DNA of 64,000 bases from Chloroflexota bacterium (GTDB lineage: Bacteria > Chloroflexota > UBA11872 > UBA12225): assembly GCA_030447525.1 (NCBI GenBank), contig JAUJOR010000007.1:179035-243034 (forward strand), given 5' to 3'. Below the pieces are notes generated by a model. That model was not told where the DNA came from, did not search any database, and saw only the letters and a program-made list of their open reading frames with translations. Shown here one piece after another: positions 7,041 through 16,283 of this stretch (positions are counted from its first letter, which is position 1; each line of letters begins with the position of its first letter). Made by a program: the position numbers and the translations under genes.

Positions 7041-8534
7041 ATGACCGTGCGTCATCCATGCCCGGAGGCGCCCGGGCCGCTGGAAGCCTATGCCCAGCGC
7101 TTCGACGACGGCTTCGGGACGCTGGCCCAGCGCCGGGCTTTCCGGGCGTACCTGCAGGGGCTGCTGTTGCCCCGCGACCGGAACAAGACCCTGACGGCGC
7201 TCGCCGAGACGGAGCCGGTCGTGGCGCAGCACCATGGCCGCCCAGCAATTGCAGTACTTCCTGTCGGAGGCCACCTGGGACGCGCGGCGCTCAACGCGCG
7301 GCGCCTGGCGGGGCTCCTGGCCGACCCCGCCACCCGGCCCCACGCCGATGGGGTGCTCGTCGTGGACGACACGGGGGACCGGAAGGACGGCACCAAGACC
7401 GCCCACGTCGCCCGGCAGTACCTGGGGTCCTCGGCAAGGTGGACAACGGCATCGTGGCCGTGACCAGCCTATGGGCCGACGAGCGGGTGTACTACCCGCT
7501 CCACGTCGAGCCGTACACCCCGGCGCCACGCCTGCCCAAAGGCAAGCACGACCCGGCCTTCCGCACCAAGCCCCGCATCGCGGTCGAGTTGGTGGCGCGC
7601 GGGCGGCCGGCGTGCCCTTCCGGGCGGCGGTGGCCGACTGCTTCTACGGCGACAACGACGCGTTCCAGGGGCGTTGGACCAGGCCCGAGTGCCCTACGTG
7701 CTCGGCCTCAAGCCCTCGAAGGGGGCGTGGGTGCGCGAGGCGCCGCCGCCACGCCGGAGGAGGCCGCCCGGCGCCAGCGGTGGGAGGGGCCGACCCGCTC
7801 CGGGGAGCGTTCGGGCGACTGGGCGCGCGTCGTGCGCCGGTATCGCGACGGGCACCGGGAGGTGTGGTGGGCGACCGAGCGCCGCGGTTCGCGGGCTACC
7901 AGCCGGAGGGCCCGGTGCGGCTGGTGGTGGCCACGACCGACCCGACCACCCTGCCCCACCTGACCACCTGGTACCTGGCGACGAACCTGCCACGCCCGGA
8001 CGGCGCGCCCGGCGCGGCGGCGCCCTTCGCCCCCGCCGACCTGGCGGCCATCGTGCGCCTGTACGGCCTCAGGAACTGGGTCGAGCAAGGCTACAAGCAG
8101 GTCAAGCGCGAGCTCGGCTGGGGCGACTTCCAGGTCCGCACGGACCGCGCCATCCGCCGCCACTGGGCCCTCGTTGGCTGCGCCTTCTCCTTCTGTTGGC
8201 GGGTCTGGTTCACTACCCTTGAGGCAACCTGGCCCGCACGGCCACCGGCCACCCGGGGAGCCACCGGAGCCCCCGCCACCCCGGCGGTCGGGGGAAAAGA
8301 CGCGGGCGGCCGCGGGGCCGCCCCCCACCGGGGACGCGGCGCCGCCGCCCGCCCCCCGGGTCTGGCCCTCCTGGCCGGTCGCGCTCCGCCAAGTGCGCAG
8401 TTGGCTCGTGCCCTGGACCAGCCTGTGGCGCATCTGGCGCGCCTGGGCCAAGTTCACCCCGCCCCCCGAACTCCAGCAGGCTCCTCGACCTCCTCGCCGA
8501 CGGCTACTCTCTGCACCTCTATCTCCGTCCTTAA
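7041..8534 (+). pseudogene. IS701-family DDE transposase, multiply frameshifted
   Basis: If intact this would encode about 497 residues. The start ATG 7041 follows GGAGG. Coherent pieces in successive frames are: PLEAYAQRFDDGFGTLAQRR; QLQYFLSEATWDA; GVLVVDDTGDRKDGTKTAHV (first catalytic Asp); GKVDNGIVAVTSLWADERVYY; AAVADCFYGDNDAF (second Asp); PYVLGLKPSKGAWV; GPVRLVVATTDPTTLPHLT; WVEQGYKQVKRELGW (catalytic Glu region); and LLDLLADGYSLHLYLRP ending at TAA 8532-8534. At least eight frame changes are needed to join them, yet almost no stop codons interrupt the pieces. The damage is therefore indels only, from recent decay or from sequencing/consensus error in a repeated GC-rich element. Confidence 0.82.
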
Positions 8535-8548
8535 CAAAGTACCGTTAG
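8522..8548 (-). repeat. Right terminal inverted repeat of the IS
   Basis: Inverted partner of 6979-7005. It contains the transposase stop codon (TAA at 8532-8534). Confidence 0.7.
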
Positions 8549-8913
8549 GCATACACGGCGTACCCCGGAGCAGGCAAATTGCCGGAGCGGCCCGCCGGGG
8601 CAGCGCCGGCAAGGGCCGCTCAGTCAGCCGGAACTGGCCGTTCCTTAACATGCCCCCAGAACCTTGAAGACGAGCACATCGGCGAGCGACCGAGGCCCTG
8701 GCACGGGAAGTGCTTCGACTCGGCGTGTCCGACGTGGTACCGTGGCCAAGGCCGTCGCCTGCGGCCACGAGTGAGAGGTCTCCGGGTGAGGTCGGGGGTA
8801 ACCGGCGCGGGCCACGGCAGAGCGGTGCCGGAGGAGATCCAGGCCCCCGCGCATGGGTGCGATACCGGCTCAAAGGGTCGCATCATCGGGAGGGGCACGG
8901 AGAGGCGTAGGGC
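8549..8913. other. Gap between the IS and the DUF4388 gene
   Basis: 365 bases without a gene I can support. A plus-strand stretch near 8700-8740 reads VLRLGVSDVVPWPRPSPA, which is protein-like but has no start and no recognisable family. It may be the tail of a gene interrupted by the IS. The right end carries the leader of the next gene. Confidence 0.35.
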
Positions 8914-9687
8914 ATGCCAGAGCTACGGGGTGACTTAGCCTTTGTGGGGTTGACGGCGCTGCTGCGCTTCATCGCTGAGCTCGGCGTCACCGGGCGACTG
9001 CACGTGGCCGCCGGCCGAGGGGAGGGCGACCTGTGGTTGCAGGGGGGGCGTGTCGTAGGGGCATCATTCGGCGCCCAACGAGGCCCCCGTGCACTTGACG
9101 CCCTAGCACGTGTGGCGGCGGACGGCCACTTCAGACTGTCAGAGCAGCCCTTACCCGCGACGCGCGATGTGGACGCCCCGATAGAGGACATCCTGAGCCG
9201 CATGGAGGAAATGAACGCGGCCGTCCGCGAGCTTCGCCCCTTGCTGGCCGCCCGATGGGTGGTGACCCCGCCGCAGGCCGTCGGGGAGGCAATAGCGAGC
9301 GATGCCTCGATTGTCCTCGACCGCCATTCCCTGGATGTCCTCTTGGCTGTGAACCGAGGCCGACATACGGTGGACGAGATCGCCGCCGAGGGTGACGTGA
9401 TCGAGGTGGCGCGGGCCTTGTCCCGTCTGCGCGAACAAGGATTGGTGCAGGTGCAGGCCCAGGGTCAGGCGGAGACCAGCCGGGCCGGGACCCGCGCCGC
9501 CCAAGGGGCGAGCACCGCCGGCGAACCTTTCGTTCCTTCCGGCGAGTGGCAGGAGGTGCCGGCCGGAACGGCCGTCCCTCCCGGTGGCGAGTACCGTCTG
9601 GAGCTAGGGGGCAAGGTGTACGCCCGCTGGCCGGCGCCAATCCCGCCGCTCACGCGGCGCCCGGCCCCAGAGGCGCCGTCTGTCTAG
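8914..9687 (+). CDS. DUF4388-domain protein
   Basis: A 257-residue soluble protein. The N-terminal ~90 residues carry the DUF4388 (PatA-N-like) pattern: LRGDLAFVGLTALLRFIAEL, then GVTGRLHVAAG, then LWLQGGRVVGASFG and a later DALARVAADGHFRLSE. Residues about 95-190 form a helical, winged-helix-like segment ending in ALSRLREQGLVQVQ. The C-terminus (about 190-257) is Pro/Ala/Gly-rich and ends in a small beta-like EYRLELGGKVYARWP element. DUF4388 proteins often act in gliding, type IV pilus or other signalling in phyla with two-component-rich genomes; no partner lies beside it. The start has AGGCG-type purines upstream. Confidence 0.75.
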   Translation: MPELRGDLAFVGLTALLRFIAELGVTGRLHVAAGRGEGDLWLQGGRVVGASFGAQRGPRALDALARVAADGHFRLSEQPLPATRDVDAPIEDILSRMEEMNAAVRELRPLLAARWVVTPPQAVGEAIASDASIVLDRHSLDVLLAVNRGRHTVDEIAAEGDVIEVARALSRLREQGLVQVQAQGQAETSRAGTRAAQGASTAGEPFVPSGEWQEVPAGTAVPPGGEYRLELGGKVYARWPAPIPPLTRRPAPEAPSV

Positions 9688-9925
9688 ATGCTTCCACCCA
9701 GTTGTTGCGCGTGAAAGCGTCTTCGCCGATCTGGATCGGACCCGCAGGTATCCCCTGGAAGCACTAAGCGACCGCCGGCTCGCCCGGGGGCGCATTCGCC
9801 TCACGGATCCTTCCCCCCGGCTCCGCTCGAGGATCATGATCTCACCCGGCGATAGCACGCCCCGCCGTACCGACGAGGCTCGCTGTCGTACTACGGGCCA
9901 GGCGGGCTGAGAACGGTCGCGACGG

Positions 9926-11008
9926 CTACGTGCTGTCCGGCTCGTATGGCAGGTCGACCGCTCGCCCCTCGGCGACGCTCCTGAATACGGCGTCGGTGAA
10001 CTCCATGTACTTGAGCCCATCCAAGAAGGATGGCTCTGGGTCACGCTTGCCCTGGCGCACGGCATCGATGAAGTCCGCTTCTACCGTCCAGGACCGCGCC
10101 CCCTCGTCTGGGATTGGCACCTCGCGCAGCTCGCGTTCGCCAACCTTGGCCGCCAGGATCTGCCCGCTCCCCGGCGTGTCCATGCCGGCCAGGTAGCGGA
10201 TGGCCCCCTCGGAGCCGTGAACCTCGATGGCGTTCGGGCCGGCGCCGAATGGGGCGACGCCACTCCACAGGCCAGAGAACAGGGCGCCGTTCTCCATCTC
10301 GCCGGCAACCGTCACCGTATCCGGCCGCTCCACCTTCGTCTGGCCCCTCCCCTGGTTGACCTCGGCTGCCGGTCGCTCGGGGATGACGGTGACGGCCTGG
10401 GCGACGACTCGCCTGGTATAGCCCAGCCAGCGATGCACCACCTCGATCTGCATCCCGACGTCCAGGGTATTCACCCCGGAGATGTGCCCGATCTGGCGCC
10501 AGTGCAGGGGCTTGGAGGGGTCAAAGAACTGGTCGGAGTAGGAGCGCACGATAACGTCGTACGGCTTGCCGACGAAGCCCTCGGAGAGCAGGCGTCGCAT
10601 CACGCGGTCGCCGCGCATGTAGTGGGGCGGGGGACAGAGGTTCGCCGTGAGATCGGTCTTGCGCCAGGCGTTGTACATCCGTCGGGCGTCTTCGTAGTCC
10701 ATGGCCATGCGTGCCTGGCAGAAGACGTGCTTGCCGGCCTCCAGGGCGGCGATGCTGAGCTTGCTGTGGAGGTAGGGCTGGGTGCCGATCCACACCACGT
10801 CCACCTCATCCGAGGCGATCAGCTGCTCCGGGGAGTCGAACCGGCGAGCGATGCCGAACTCCGCGGCGGCGCGGGCGGTGCTCTCCGGCGAGCTGTTGAC
10901 CACGCCGGCGAGCTCCACGCCCGGCACGGCGCGCAGGCCCGGGATGTGGCGCTGGCGGACGATCCCGCCGGCGCCGATAAAGCCGATCCGGATGCGATCA
11001 GTAGTCAC
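9926..11008 (-). CDS. Gfo/Idh/MocA oxidoreductase with altered EKP motif
   Basis: 360 residues. The N-terminal Rossmann domain has IRIGFIGAGGIVRQRHIPGL (NAD(P)-binding GxGxxG-like) and the C-terminal alpha/beta domain runs from about 130. In the family the catalytic lysine lies in EKP. Here the corresponding segment at 94-103 is HVFCQARMAM, so Glu-Lys-Pro is replaced by Gln98-Ala99-Arg100. The rest of the fold, including HISGVNTLDVGMQIEVVHRWLG where His is often catalytic, is intact. It may bind a sugar or cofactor without normal dehydrogenase chemistry, or use another base. GTG start 11008 has an upstream GGAG. It lies 53 bases downstream of a second family member with a normal EKP and is likely cotranscribed with it. 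Confidence 0.85.
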   Translation of the reverse strand: MTTDRIRIGFIGAGGIVRQRHIPGLRAVPGVELAGVVNSSPESTARAAAEFGIARRFDSPEQLIASDEVDVVWIGTQPYLHSKLSIAALEAGKHVFCQARMAMDYEDARRMYNAWRKTDLTANLCPPPHYMRGDRVMRRLLSEGFVGKPYDVIVRSYSDQFFDPSKPLHWRQIGHISGVNTLDVGMQIEVVHRWLGYTRRVVAQAVTVIPERPAAEVNQGRGQTKVERPDTVTVAGEMENGALFSGLWSGVAPFGAGPNAIEVHGSEGAIRYLAGMDTPGSGQILAAKVGERELREVPIPDEGARSWTVEADFIDAVRQGKRDPEPSFLDGLKYMEFTDAVFRSVAEGRAVDLPYEPDST

Positions 11009-11061
11009 GTCCTGTCTCCTCTCTAGAGCTCACGCTCCGTCGCCGCTGCTGGCCCCGCACC

Positions 11062-12108
11062 TCAGGCCACCACTTCAGCCGGGCGTACCTCGGCCACTTG
11101 ACCTGTGCGCGCCGATCGCCAGGCCGCTTCGGTGAGCTCGATCACTCGCAGGCCCCCGATCGGCGGGGAGTCCACCTCGGCACGTCCCTTGATAGCGTCG
11201 ATGAAGTTACGGTCTGGGTCCGATGCCTGCGGCAGTGAGGGCTCGGTCAGGACGTCTGGCCGGTCGAACCAGCGCTGCTGGAAGCGTAGCGGCTCGCCCC
11301 GCACGCCGGCGGTGCGATAGTAGATGGAGCCCTTACTGCCGTAGAAGGTGATGTCTTCCCACATCCCCCCCGGGGCATGGCCGATGATGGAGAGCGTGCC
11401 CATAGCCCCGTTGCGAAAGCGCAGGGAGATGGCGGTGTTGATGTCTACCTCCCCGGCAAAGTTCTCCTGGAAGCAGTGCACCGCGCCTACAGCCAGCCCC
11501 GTCGTCCAGAGGATGATGTCCAGGAGGTGGCTACCGGAATCGTTCAGCTGTCCCCCGCCGGACAAAGCCAGACGGCTGCGCCAGGCGCCCTGCGTCCCGC
11601 GGTACCAATCCTGGTTTTGCAGCCCCGCCACGTACTGCACGTCTCCCAGCTCGCCGGCGTCTATCTGCCCCTTGATGTACCGAAACAGGGGCTGGTAGTG
11701 GCGCTGGTAGGAGACCAGCAGCACTTTCCCCAGCTCGCGACTACGCTGGATCACCTCCAGGGCATGACCCACCTCACATACCATCGGCTTCTCGGTCAGG
11801 ACGTGGGCCCCGGCGCCGAGGGCGTCCATGATCTGCTCGTAGTGCAGGGTGTGGGGCGTGCTGATCTCCACGGCGTCCGGCTGCACCGCCCGCAGCATCT
11901 CCGTGTGGGTCTCGAAACGGGGGACGGCAGCCGCCTCCGGATTGCTCGCCACCAGGCGATCGATGCTGGCCGCACTCGGGTCGACGAGGGCCACCACTTC
12001 AGCCTCTCCGGCGTACTCCCGCACCAGGCGCTTGACGTGACCCGACATGTTCCCCCCGCAGCCGATGATTCCGATGCGGATGCGGTCGCTGGCCCCGTTC
12101 GCTGTCAC
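11062..12108 (-). CDS. Gfo/Idh/MocA family oxidoreductase
   Basis: 348 residues from GTG 12108, chosen for the upstream AGGAGGG; the longer upstream frame has no such signal. Rossmann motif RIRIGIIGCGGNMSGHVKRL, catalytic HVLTEKPMVCE with the conserved lysine, and LSGGGQLNDSGSHLLDIILW carrying the catalytic-type Asp/His pair. Such enzymes oxidise or reduce sugars, inositols or sugar acids with NAD(P). Substrate cannot be read from sequence. It is the first gene of a leftward pair with the EKP-less paralogue at 9926-11008, which suggests the two act on related compounds or form a hetero-oligomer (inference). Confidence 0.9.
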   Translation of the reverse strand: MTANGASDRIRIGIIGCGGNMSGHVKRLVREYAGEAEVVALVDPSAASIDRLVASNPEAAAVPRFETHTEMLRAVQPDAVEISTPHTLHYEQIMDALGAGAHVLTEKPMVCEVGHALEVIQRSRELGKVLLVSYQRHYQPLFRYIKGQIDAGELGDVQYVAGLQNQDWYRGTQGAWRSRLALSGGGQLNDSGSHLLDIILWTTGLAVGAVHCFQENFAGEVDINTAISLRFRNGAMGTLSIIGHAPGGMWEDITFYGSKGSIYYRTAGVRGEPLRFQQRWFDRPDVLTEPSLPQASDPDRNFIDAIKGRAEVDSPPIGGLRVIELTEAAWRSARTGQVAEVRPAEVVA

Positions 12109-12320
12109 CGATTCACTCCCTCCTCCACGTCTGGATGCCGGCCGGCGTCCCTTACCCGGCCGATCTCCCGCTGGCTGATAGTACCCCTCGCTCGCTCGGC
12201 GAAGCACGAGGGCCTGGAGCCACCGGCAACTCCCGGGGTGGTGACTCGTTGACTCCCCCTGATCCGCCCAGGGTTCCGGCGGACCTCGCTGCGGCCGCCT
12301 CGGGGAGGGGCACGTGACAG

Positions 12321-13733
12321 ATGCAGATACAGCGAGCCCATCGAATGCTCAGGCCGGTGTGGCCGAGCCGCGCCGCCGCCGCCGTGGCCCTCGCGGTTGG
12401 GCTTCTCCTGACACCTGGATTGGCGATCCCGGCGGGGGCCCAAGCCGGGGTCGCGCCGGCCGCTCGCCCCTACCGTGTCTTGCTGGACGCCGGTCACGGC
12501 GGGCGCGACCCCGGGGCCATCAGCCCGCTGAGCGGCCTGCAGGAAAAGGACGTCGCCCTGCGCGTGGCGCAGCTCACCGGGGCGGCCCTGCAGCGAAGGG
12601 GCGTTGGGGTGGTCTATACCCGCACCGACGACCGGGATGTACCGCTCCGGGAGCGGGCTGCCCTGGCTGCCCGCACCGGGGCCAGCGTCCTGGTGAGCGT
12701 GCACCTGAACGCCGCGCCGAGCCCGGCCGTCAGCGGGGCCGAGGCCTGGTACGGAAACGGGGCGCGTGACCCCCAGCTGGCGGCCGCCATCCTGGCCGGT
12801 CTGGCTCCCACGCTGCGCGAGTACAACGTGCCCCTGCGGGGCACCCGCGCCGGTCCCAGCCTGGCCGTGCTGGGAGGAACGGTGCCCTCCACGCTCGTCG
12901 AGCTGGGCTACGTGAGCAACGTGCGGGAGGCCTCCCTGCTAGGGCAGCCGGGGTACCTCTCCCGCCTGGCCGAGGGCCTGGCCAGCGGCGTCATCGCCTT
13001 CCGCGATAGCCAGGCATCGAGCACCGTCGTCACAGGTGCCGGGGCGGCTCCGGCCTGGCGGGGGAGCCGTGGGGAGGACGTCGGACCCGACCATGCGTCT
13101 GTACCGGGGGCGGCGGGCCTAGCCAACCTGTACTTCATCCGGCCCGGCGACACGCTTCAGACGGTAGCCACGCGCTTCAAGATGGCTGTGGACGAGCTTG
13201 CCCGTTTGAATCCCCTGGCCATCCCGCAACGCCTCCTGCCCGGCACCCCGTTACAAGTGGAGTCCAGTGGAAGCCTGGTGGCCGGCTGGTCGGCCACGGG
13301 CACGGAAGGGAAGCGCCGGGCCCGGCCGGATGCACGGGGCACGACGTATACCGTCGCCTGGGGCGACACGCTGTCCGGCATTGCCCTGGCCACGGGAGTT
13401 AGCGTGCCCGAGCTGATACGTCTCAACGGCCTGTCCGACGCCGGCCTGATCCGTGCCGGGCAGACCCTCCGATTGGGCGGGGCCGACGGGGGCCGCTCCG
13501 GTAGCCCCCCGGTGGCGACAAGTCCCACCGCAAACGGGCGACGTTACCCGGCGAATGCGAGTGGTACGCCAGCAGGGGCGGCGCGGCGCTACCTCGTCCG
13601 GCCGGGCGATACCCTTTCTGAGCTGGCGCTGCGCTTCAGCGTGGATCAGGAGGATCTGATGCGTGCCAACGCCCTGAATGACCCCCGGCGCTTGCTGGCC
13701 GGTGCGACGCTGATGATCCCCGCTCAGTCTTGA
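12321..13733 (+). CDS. Secreted N-acetylmuramoyl-L-alanine amidase with three LysM repeats
   Basis: 470 residues. A signal peptide (about 1-42) has the hydrophobic core AAAVALAVGLLLTPGLA and ends near AGAQA. The Amidase_3 domain (about 50-215) carries the zinc and catalytic residues His59 (LDAGHGG), Glu75 (LQEKDVAL), His128 (SVHLNA) and Glu194 (VELGYVSN). Three LysM repeats follow (about 253-300, 333-378 and 424-470), each starting YxVxxGDTL. It should cleave the amide between MurNAc and the peptide stem during wall remodelling. It is divergent from the Gfo/Idh/MocA pair. A second ATG 24 bases downstream (Met9) is an alternative start. Confidence 0.93.
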   Translation: MQIQRAHRMLRPVWPSRAAAAVALAVGLLLTPGLAIPAGAQAGVAPAARPYRVLLDAGHGGRDPGAISPLSGLQEKDVALRVAQLTGAALQRRGVGVVYTRTDDRDVPLRERAALAARTGASVLVSVHLNAAPSPAVSGAEAWYGNGARDPQLAAAILAGLAPTLREYNVPLRGTRAGPSLAVLGGTVPSTLVELGYVSNVREASLLGQPGYLSRLAEGLASGVIAFRDSQASSTVVTGAGAAPAWRGSRGEDVGPDHASVPGAAGLANLYFIRPGDTLQTVATRFKMAVDELARLNPLAIPQRLLPGTPLQVESSGSLVAGWSATGTEGKRRARPDARGTTYTVAWGDTLSGIALATGVSVPELIRLNGLSDAGLIRAGQTLRLGGADGGRSGSPPVATSPTANGRRYPANASGTPAGAARRYLVRPGDTLSELALRFSVDQEDLMRANALNDPRRLLAGATLMIPAQS

Positions 13734-13739
13734 GCGACC

Positions 13740-13787
13740 GACCGGGAGCCACGACGATCCTAGGGGGAGCGCCCGTGACTCCCGGTC
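13740..13787. terminator. Bidirectional terminator hairpin
   Basis: Arms 13740-13753 and 13774-13787 pair at 13 of 14 positions around a 20-nt loop, right after the amidase stop and facing the ferredoxin stop. A short TTT follows on the plus side. The position between convergent genes supports a shared terminator. Confidence 0.6.
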
Positions 13788-13796
13788 ACACCGTTT

Positions 13797-14039
13797 CTAG
13801 GACTTGTAGTACGCGGCGTTCGTCTCGACGAAGTGCTTCCACTCGTCCGGTACCGCGTCCTCCGGAAAAATGGCGCTCACCGGACAGACCGGCTCGCAGG
13901 CCCCGCAGTCGATGCACTCGTCCGGATTGATGTAGTACGAAGGGGCATTGTCGTCGGAGTGGATGCAGTCCACCGGGCAAACCTCGACGCACGATGCGTC
14001 TTTTACGCCGATGCACGGCTCGGTGATGACGTACGTCAT
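13797..14039 (-). CDS. fdxA: 7Fe-type ferredoxin
   Basis: An 80-residue electron carrier. The first cluster motif is [18 protein letters not shown], the pattern of [3Fe-4S]/[4Fe-4S] seven-iron ferredoxins, and the second is [12 protein letters not shown]. The C-terminal extension ([17 protein letters not shown]) is also typical of FdxA. No transmembrane segment or redox partner gene adjoins it, so the partner is unknown. It is transcribed leftward from ATG 14039 behind GGAGGG and ends against the shared terminator with the amidase gene. Confidence 0.9.
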   Translation of the reverse strand: MTYVITEPCIGVKDASCVEVCPVDCIHSDDNAPSYYINPDECIDCGACEPVCPVSAIFPEDAVPDEWKHFVETNAAYYKS

Positions 14040-14154
14040 GGAGCGCCCTCCCTTTCGATCTTGCCGGGCCAGGCCCAGACTTCACGGTGGATTGTACCAT
14101 GCCTCCTGGGACCGCCGGTCTCGGTGTACGCCGGCCAGTCGGGTGCCGGCCGGG

Positions 14155-15465
14155 TCAACGCTTGTAGAACTTATCCAGCTCTGCCTGTACCAGGCGGTGT
14201 GTCTCCTGAAGGACGTTGGGCAGGGAGACCTCGCCCCGGAAGGCCTTGATCAGCTCGTTCTGGGCCGCGGTGCGCCACTCCTGCCACACGGCGTTGACGC
14301 CGAGCGAGCCGGCGAAGTCCAGGCTCTTCAAGAACGCCCGCCGGTTCTGCGGTGGCGCCGGGGCCTGGCTCACTACCTCGTCGGCCGCCTTCTTGTTCAT
14401 CGGCAGACCGGTTCCAGAGCTGGCACGGGCCGTCTGTTGCTCCGCCTGGCTGTGCCACTTGATCCACTCCCAGGCCGCGTCGGGCATGGTGGAGGCTTTG
14501 CCGATCACCCACACGTTGGCGATCACCGTTGTCCAGCGCGTCGCCGGCCCGGTGGGGACGAGCTCCACGTCAAAGGTATGCTCCCGGTAGGCCGGATTGG
14601 CCATGGCGCCATAGATACCGAAGGAGAGGGCGCTCCGTCCTTCGGCGCCCTGCGCCGGAGCAAACGGGTACTTGCCCTGGTCGGCGACCGGCGGGGCATG
14701 ACCGCGTTCGATGAATCCCATCAAGGCCTGATACGCCTGCAGCACCTTGGGCTGGTTAAACTGAGACTTGGACCCGCTCTCGTCCAGGACGCCGGTGCCG
14801 AACAGCTTGGGAAACAGGTACCAGCTGGTGGTGATGTAGTTTGGCTGGGCGAAGAAGCCGAACTGCCGTTTCGCCGGATCCGTCAGCCGCCGGGCGGCAT
14901 CTACCAGGTCGTCCAGCTTCCAGTCCGGCGTGGGGGGCTTGAGCCCCACCTCCCCCAAGGCGCTGGTGTTGTAGAAGAGGGCCACGACTTGCAGGTCCCC
15001 GGCCACACCCCACAGCCGGCCTTCCGCATCCCTGGCCGCCCCCAGGGCGTAATAGTCGCTTTCCTTCAGATCGCGCTTGACGTAGGGGGCCAGGTCGCGG
15101 ATCCATCCCCGTGGTCCCCAGCCTGTGGCCCTACCGTCCTCCCCATACCACAGATCCGGCGGCGTCCCAGCGGCCACCATCTCGGCCACCTTGTCTAGCG
15201 TCGGCGTCCAGGCCCCAGAGATGGTCTCGATCTGCACCTTGGGGAACTTGGCGCGGAACCCTTCCAGGATCGTCGGGGGATGCTGCTGGTCGCCCCCGAC
15301 CAGGGCCAGGCTCAGCTTGCCGGCCATCTCGCCCGGTGCCGAGGGCTTGGGGGTCGCGTCAGCCCCACCGCCGCAGGCCGCTGCCACCGCCGGGACGGCG
15401 GCCAGGGCACCTCGCATCACGGCTCGCCGCGTGTGCTCGCCGCCTCGCGCTTGCCACATAGTCAT
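14155..15465 (-). CDS. ABC sugar-type solute-binding lipoprotein
   Basis: 436 residues of the family 1 extracellular solute-binding proteins. The N-terminus has twin arginines in HTRRAVMRG, a hydrophobic core ALAAVPAVA and a lipobox-like AAAC at Cys32, so it may be Tat-exported and lipidated. The mature part shows the usual pattern: LSLALVGGDQQHPPTILEGF, the VAEMVAAGTPPDLWYGED cleft motif, YNTSAL, and the C-terminal WEWIKWHSQAEQQ. Such proteins deliver oligosaccharides or polyols to a two-permease importer. No permease or ATPase gene is adjacent, so the partner is elsewhere or beyond the window. ATG 15465. Confidence 0.88.
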   Translation of the reverse strand: MTMWQARGGEHTRRAVMRGALAAVPAVAAACGGGADATPKPSAPGEMAGKLSLALVGGDQQHPPTILEGFRAKFPKVQIETISGAWTPTLDKVAEMVAAGTPPDLWYGEDGRATGWGPRGWIRDLAPYVKRDLKESDYYALGAARDAEGRLWGVAGDLQVVALFYNTSALGEVGLKPPTPDWKLDDLVDAARRLTDPAKRQFGFFAQPNYITTSWYLFPKLFGTGVLDESGSKSQFNQPKVLQAYQALMGFIERGHAPPVADQGKYPFAPAQGAEGRSALSFGIYGAMANPAYREHTFDVELVPTGPATRWTTVIANVWVIGKASTMPDAAWEWIKWHSQAEQQTARASSGTGLPMNKKAADEVVSQAPAPPQNRRAFLKSLDFAGSLGVNAVWQEWRTAAQNELIKAFRGEVSLPNVLQETHRLVQAELDKFYKR

Positions 15466-15735
15466 GCTCGTGTCGCTCCATCACCAATTGCAGCGTCGTT
15501 CCCCTACCTCGCCCCCCGGCGCCGTCCTCCCGCCTCAGACCCCCCGCAGCCGGCTATCCGCCCCCAGCCCCGCGCCTCACCGGCAGCAGCCCCCGCGCCG
15601 CTCTCTAGACTGGCTGGCGGGCTCCTGAAAAGCCACCACTTCAATCATCTCTTCGCTGAAGCTGGTGTCTTGCCGGTGCGCATTCGACCTCTCTGATAGG
15701 CTTGATTGTAATGAACGAGCGAGGGGACGAGAGAT

Positions 15736-16128
15736 ATGACCACACGAGCGGCCGCCAGCTGTCCCATCTGCGGACAGCCGGCGCGCACTCGCGCTACGGT
15801 GTGTGGCGGGCCGGCCATCGCCCTCCTCTGTAACGACTGCCGGCAGCAGGCGATGGCCAAGGGCCGGCTCAGCGTGCAGTTCTGCATGGGGGGCTGCTGC
15901 GCCCGGGCCGGCGCGCGCCCGGCGTTCGAGGCCCTGCTGGACAGCTTGCGAGAAGAAGACGCCCTGGAGGCCGTCTCGGTCGTCCCGGTGGACTGCATGG
16001 ACCTGTGCCAGGACGGGCCGGTATGCCGCCTCCTCCCGGACCGCAAGACGGCCCGGCGCATCTCGCCGGCCTGGGCCGCTCGCCTGGGGAAAGACCTGGC
16101 TCGCGACCGGCGGGCGCGGCGCAAGTAA
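15736..16128 (+). CDS. Zn-ribbon plus thioredoxin-like [2Fe-2S] ferredoxin
   Basis: 130 residues in two parts. Residues about 9-37 contain CPICGQPA and CNDC, a four-cysteine zinc-ribbon pattern. The remainder looks like a thioredoxin-fold [2Fe-2S] ferredoxin: VQFCMGGCCARAGA with a C-x4-C spacing variant, a Leu-rich helix, and VDCMDLCQDGPVC with C-x3-C. Such (2Fe-2S) ferredoxins occur alone or as NuoE-like subunits. The N-terminal zinc ribbon is an uncommon addition. The C-terminus is strongly basic. The gene stands alone, convergent with the Yip1 protein gene. ATG 15736 is preceded by GAGGGGACGAGAG. Confidence 0.7.
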   Translation: MTTRAAASCPICGQPARTRATVCGGPAIALLCNDCRQQAMAKGRLSVQFCMGGCCARAGARPAFEALLDSLREEDALEAVSVVPVDCMDLCQDGPVCRLLPDRKTARRISPAWAARLGKDLARDRRARRK

Positions 16129-16221
16129 CGACCCTAACCGAACACAACGGCTGTAGCCGGGCCCGCACCGTCTGATCTCCGGGCGGGAACGGTGCCCCAC
16201 CGGCACGGCGCACCTTGGCTA

Positions 16222-16283
16222 TGCACCTGCGAGGGACTCCTTCATAGGTGCTCCAGACGGCAAATGTGCGAAGGAGCGCCCTG
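16222..16283. repeat. 62-nt dispersed repeat, copy 1
   Basis: About three quarters identical to 25256-25317. Two helices are possible and share bases. Helix A pairs CTCCTTC (16237-16243) with GAAGGAG (16270-16276). Helix B pairs GGTGCTCC (16247-16254) with GGAGCGCC (16273-16280). It lies between two convergent genes. Confidence 0.6.

Larger units (their letters stand above)
6979..8548 (+). mobile_element. IS701-like insertion sequence, decayed
   Basis: A single-gene insertion sequence of about 1.57 kb. The imperfect terminal inverted repeats (about 20 of 26 positions match) start at 6979 (TTAGCGGTAGTTTGTTAACG) and, reversed, at 8548 (CTAACGGTACTTTGTTAAGG). The transposase stop codon lies inside the right repeat, as in compact IS elements. 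No unambiguous target-site duplication could be read, so the outer ends may be off by a few bases. The transposase frame is broken many times and the copy should not move on its own. Confidence 0.75.
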
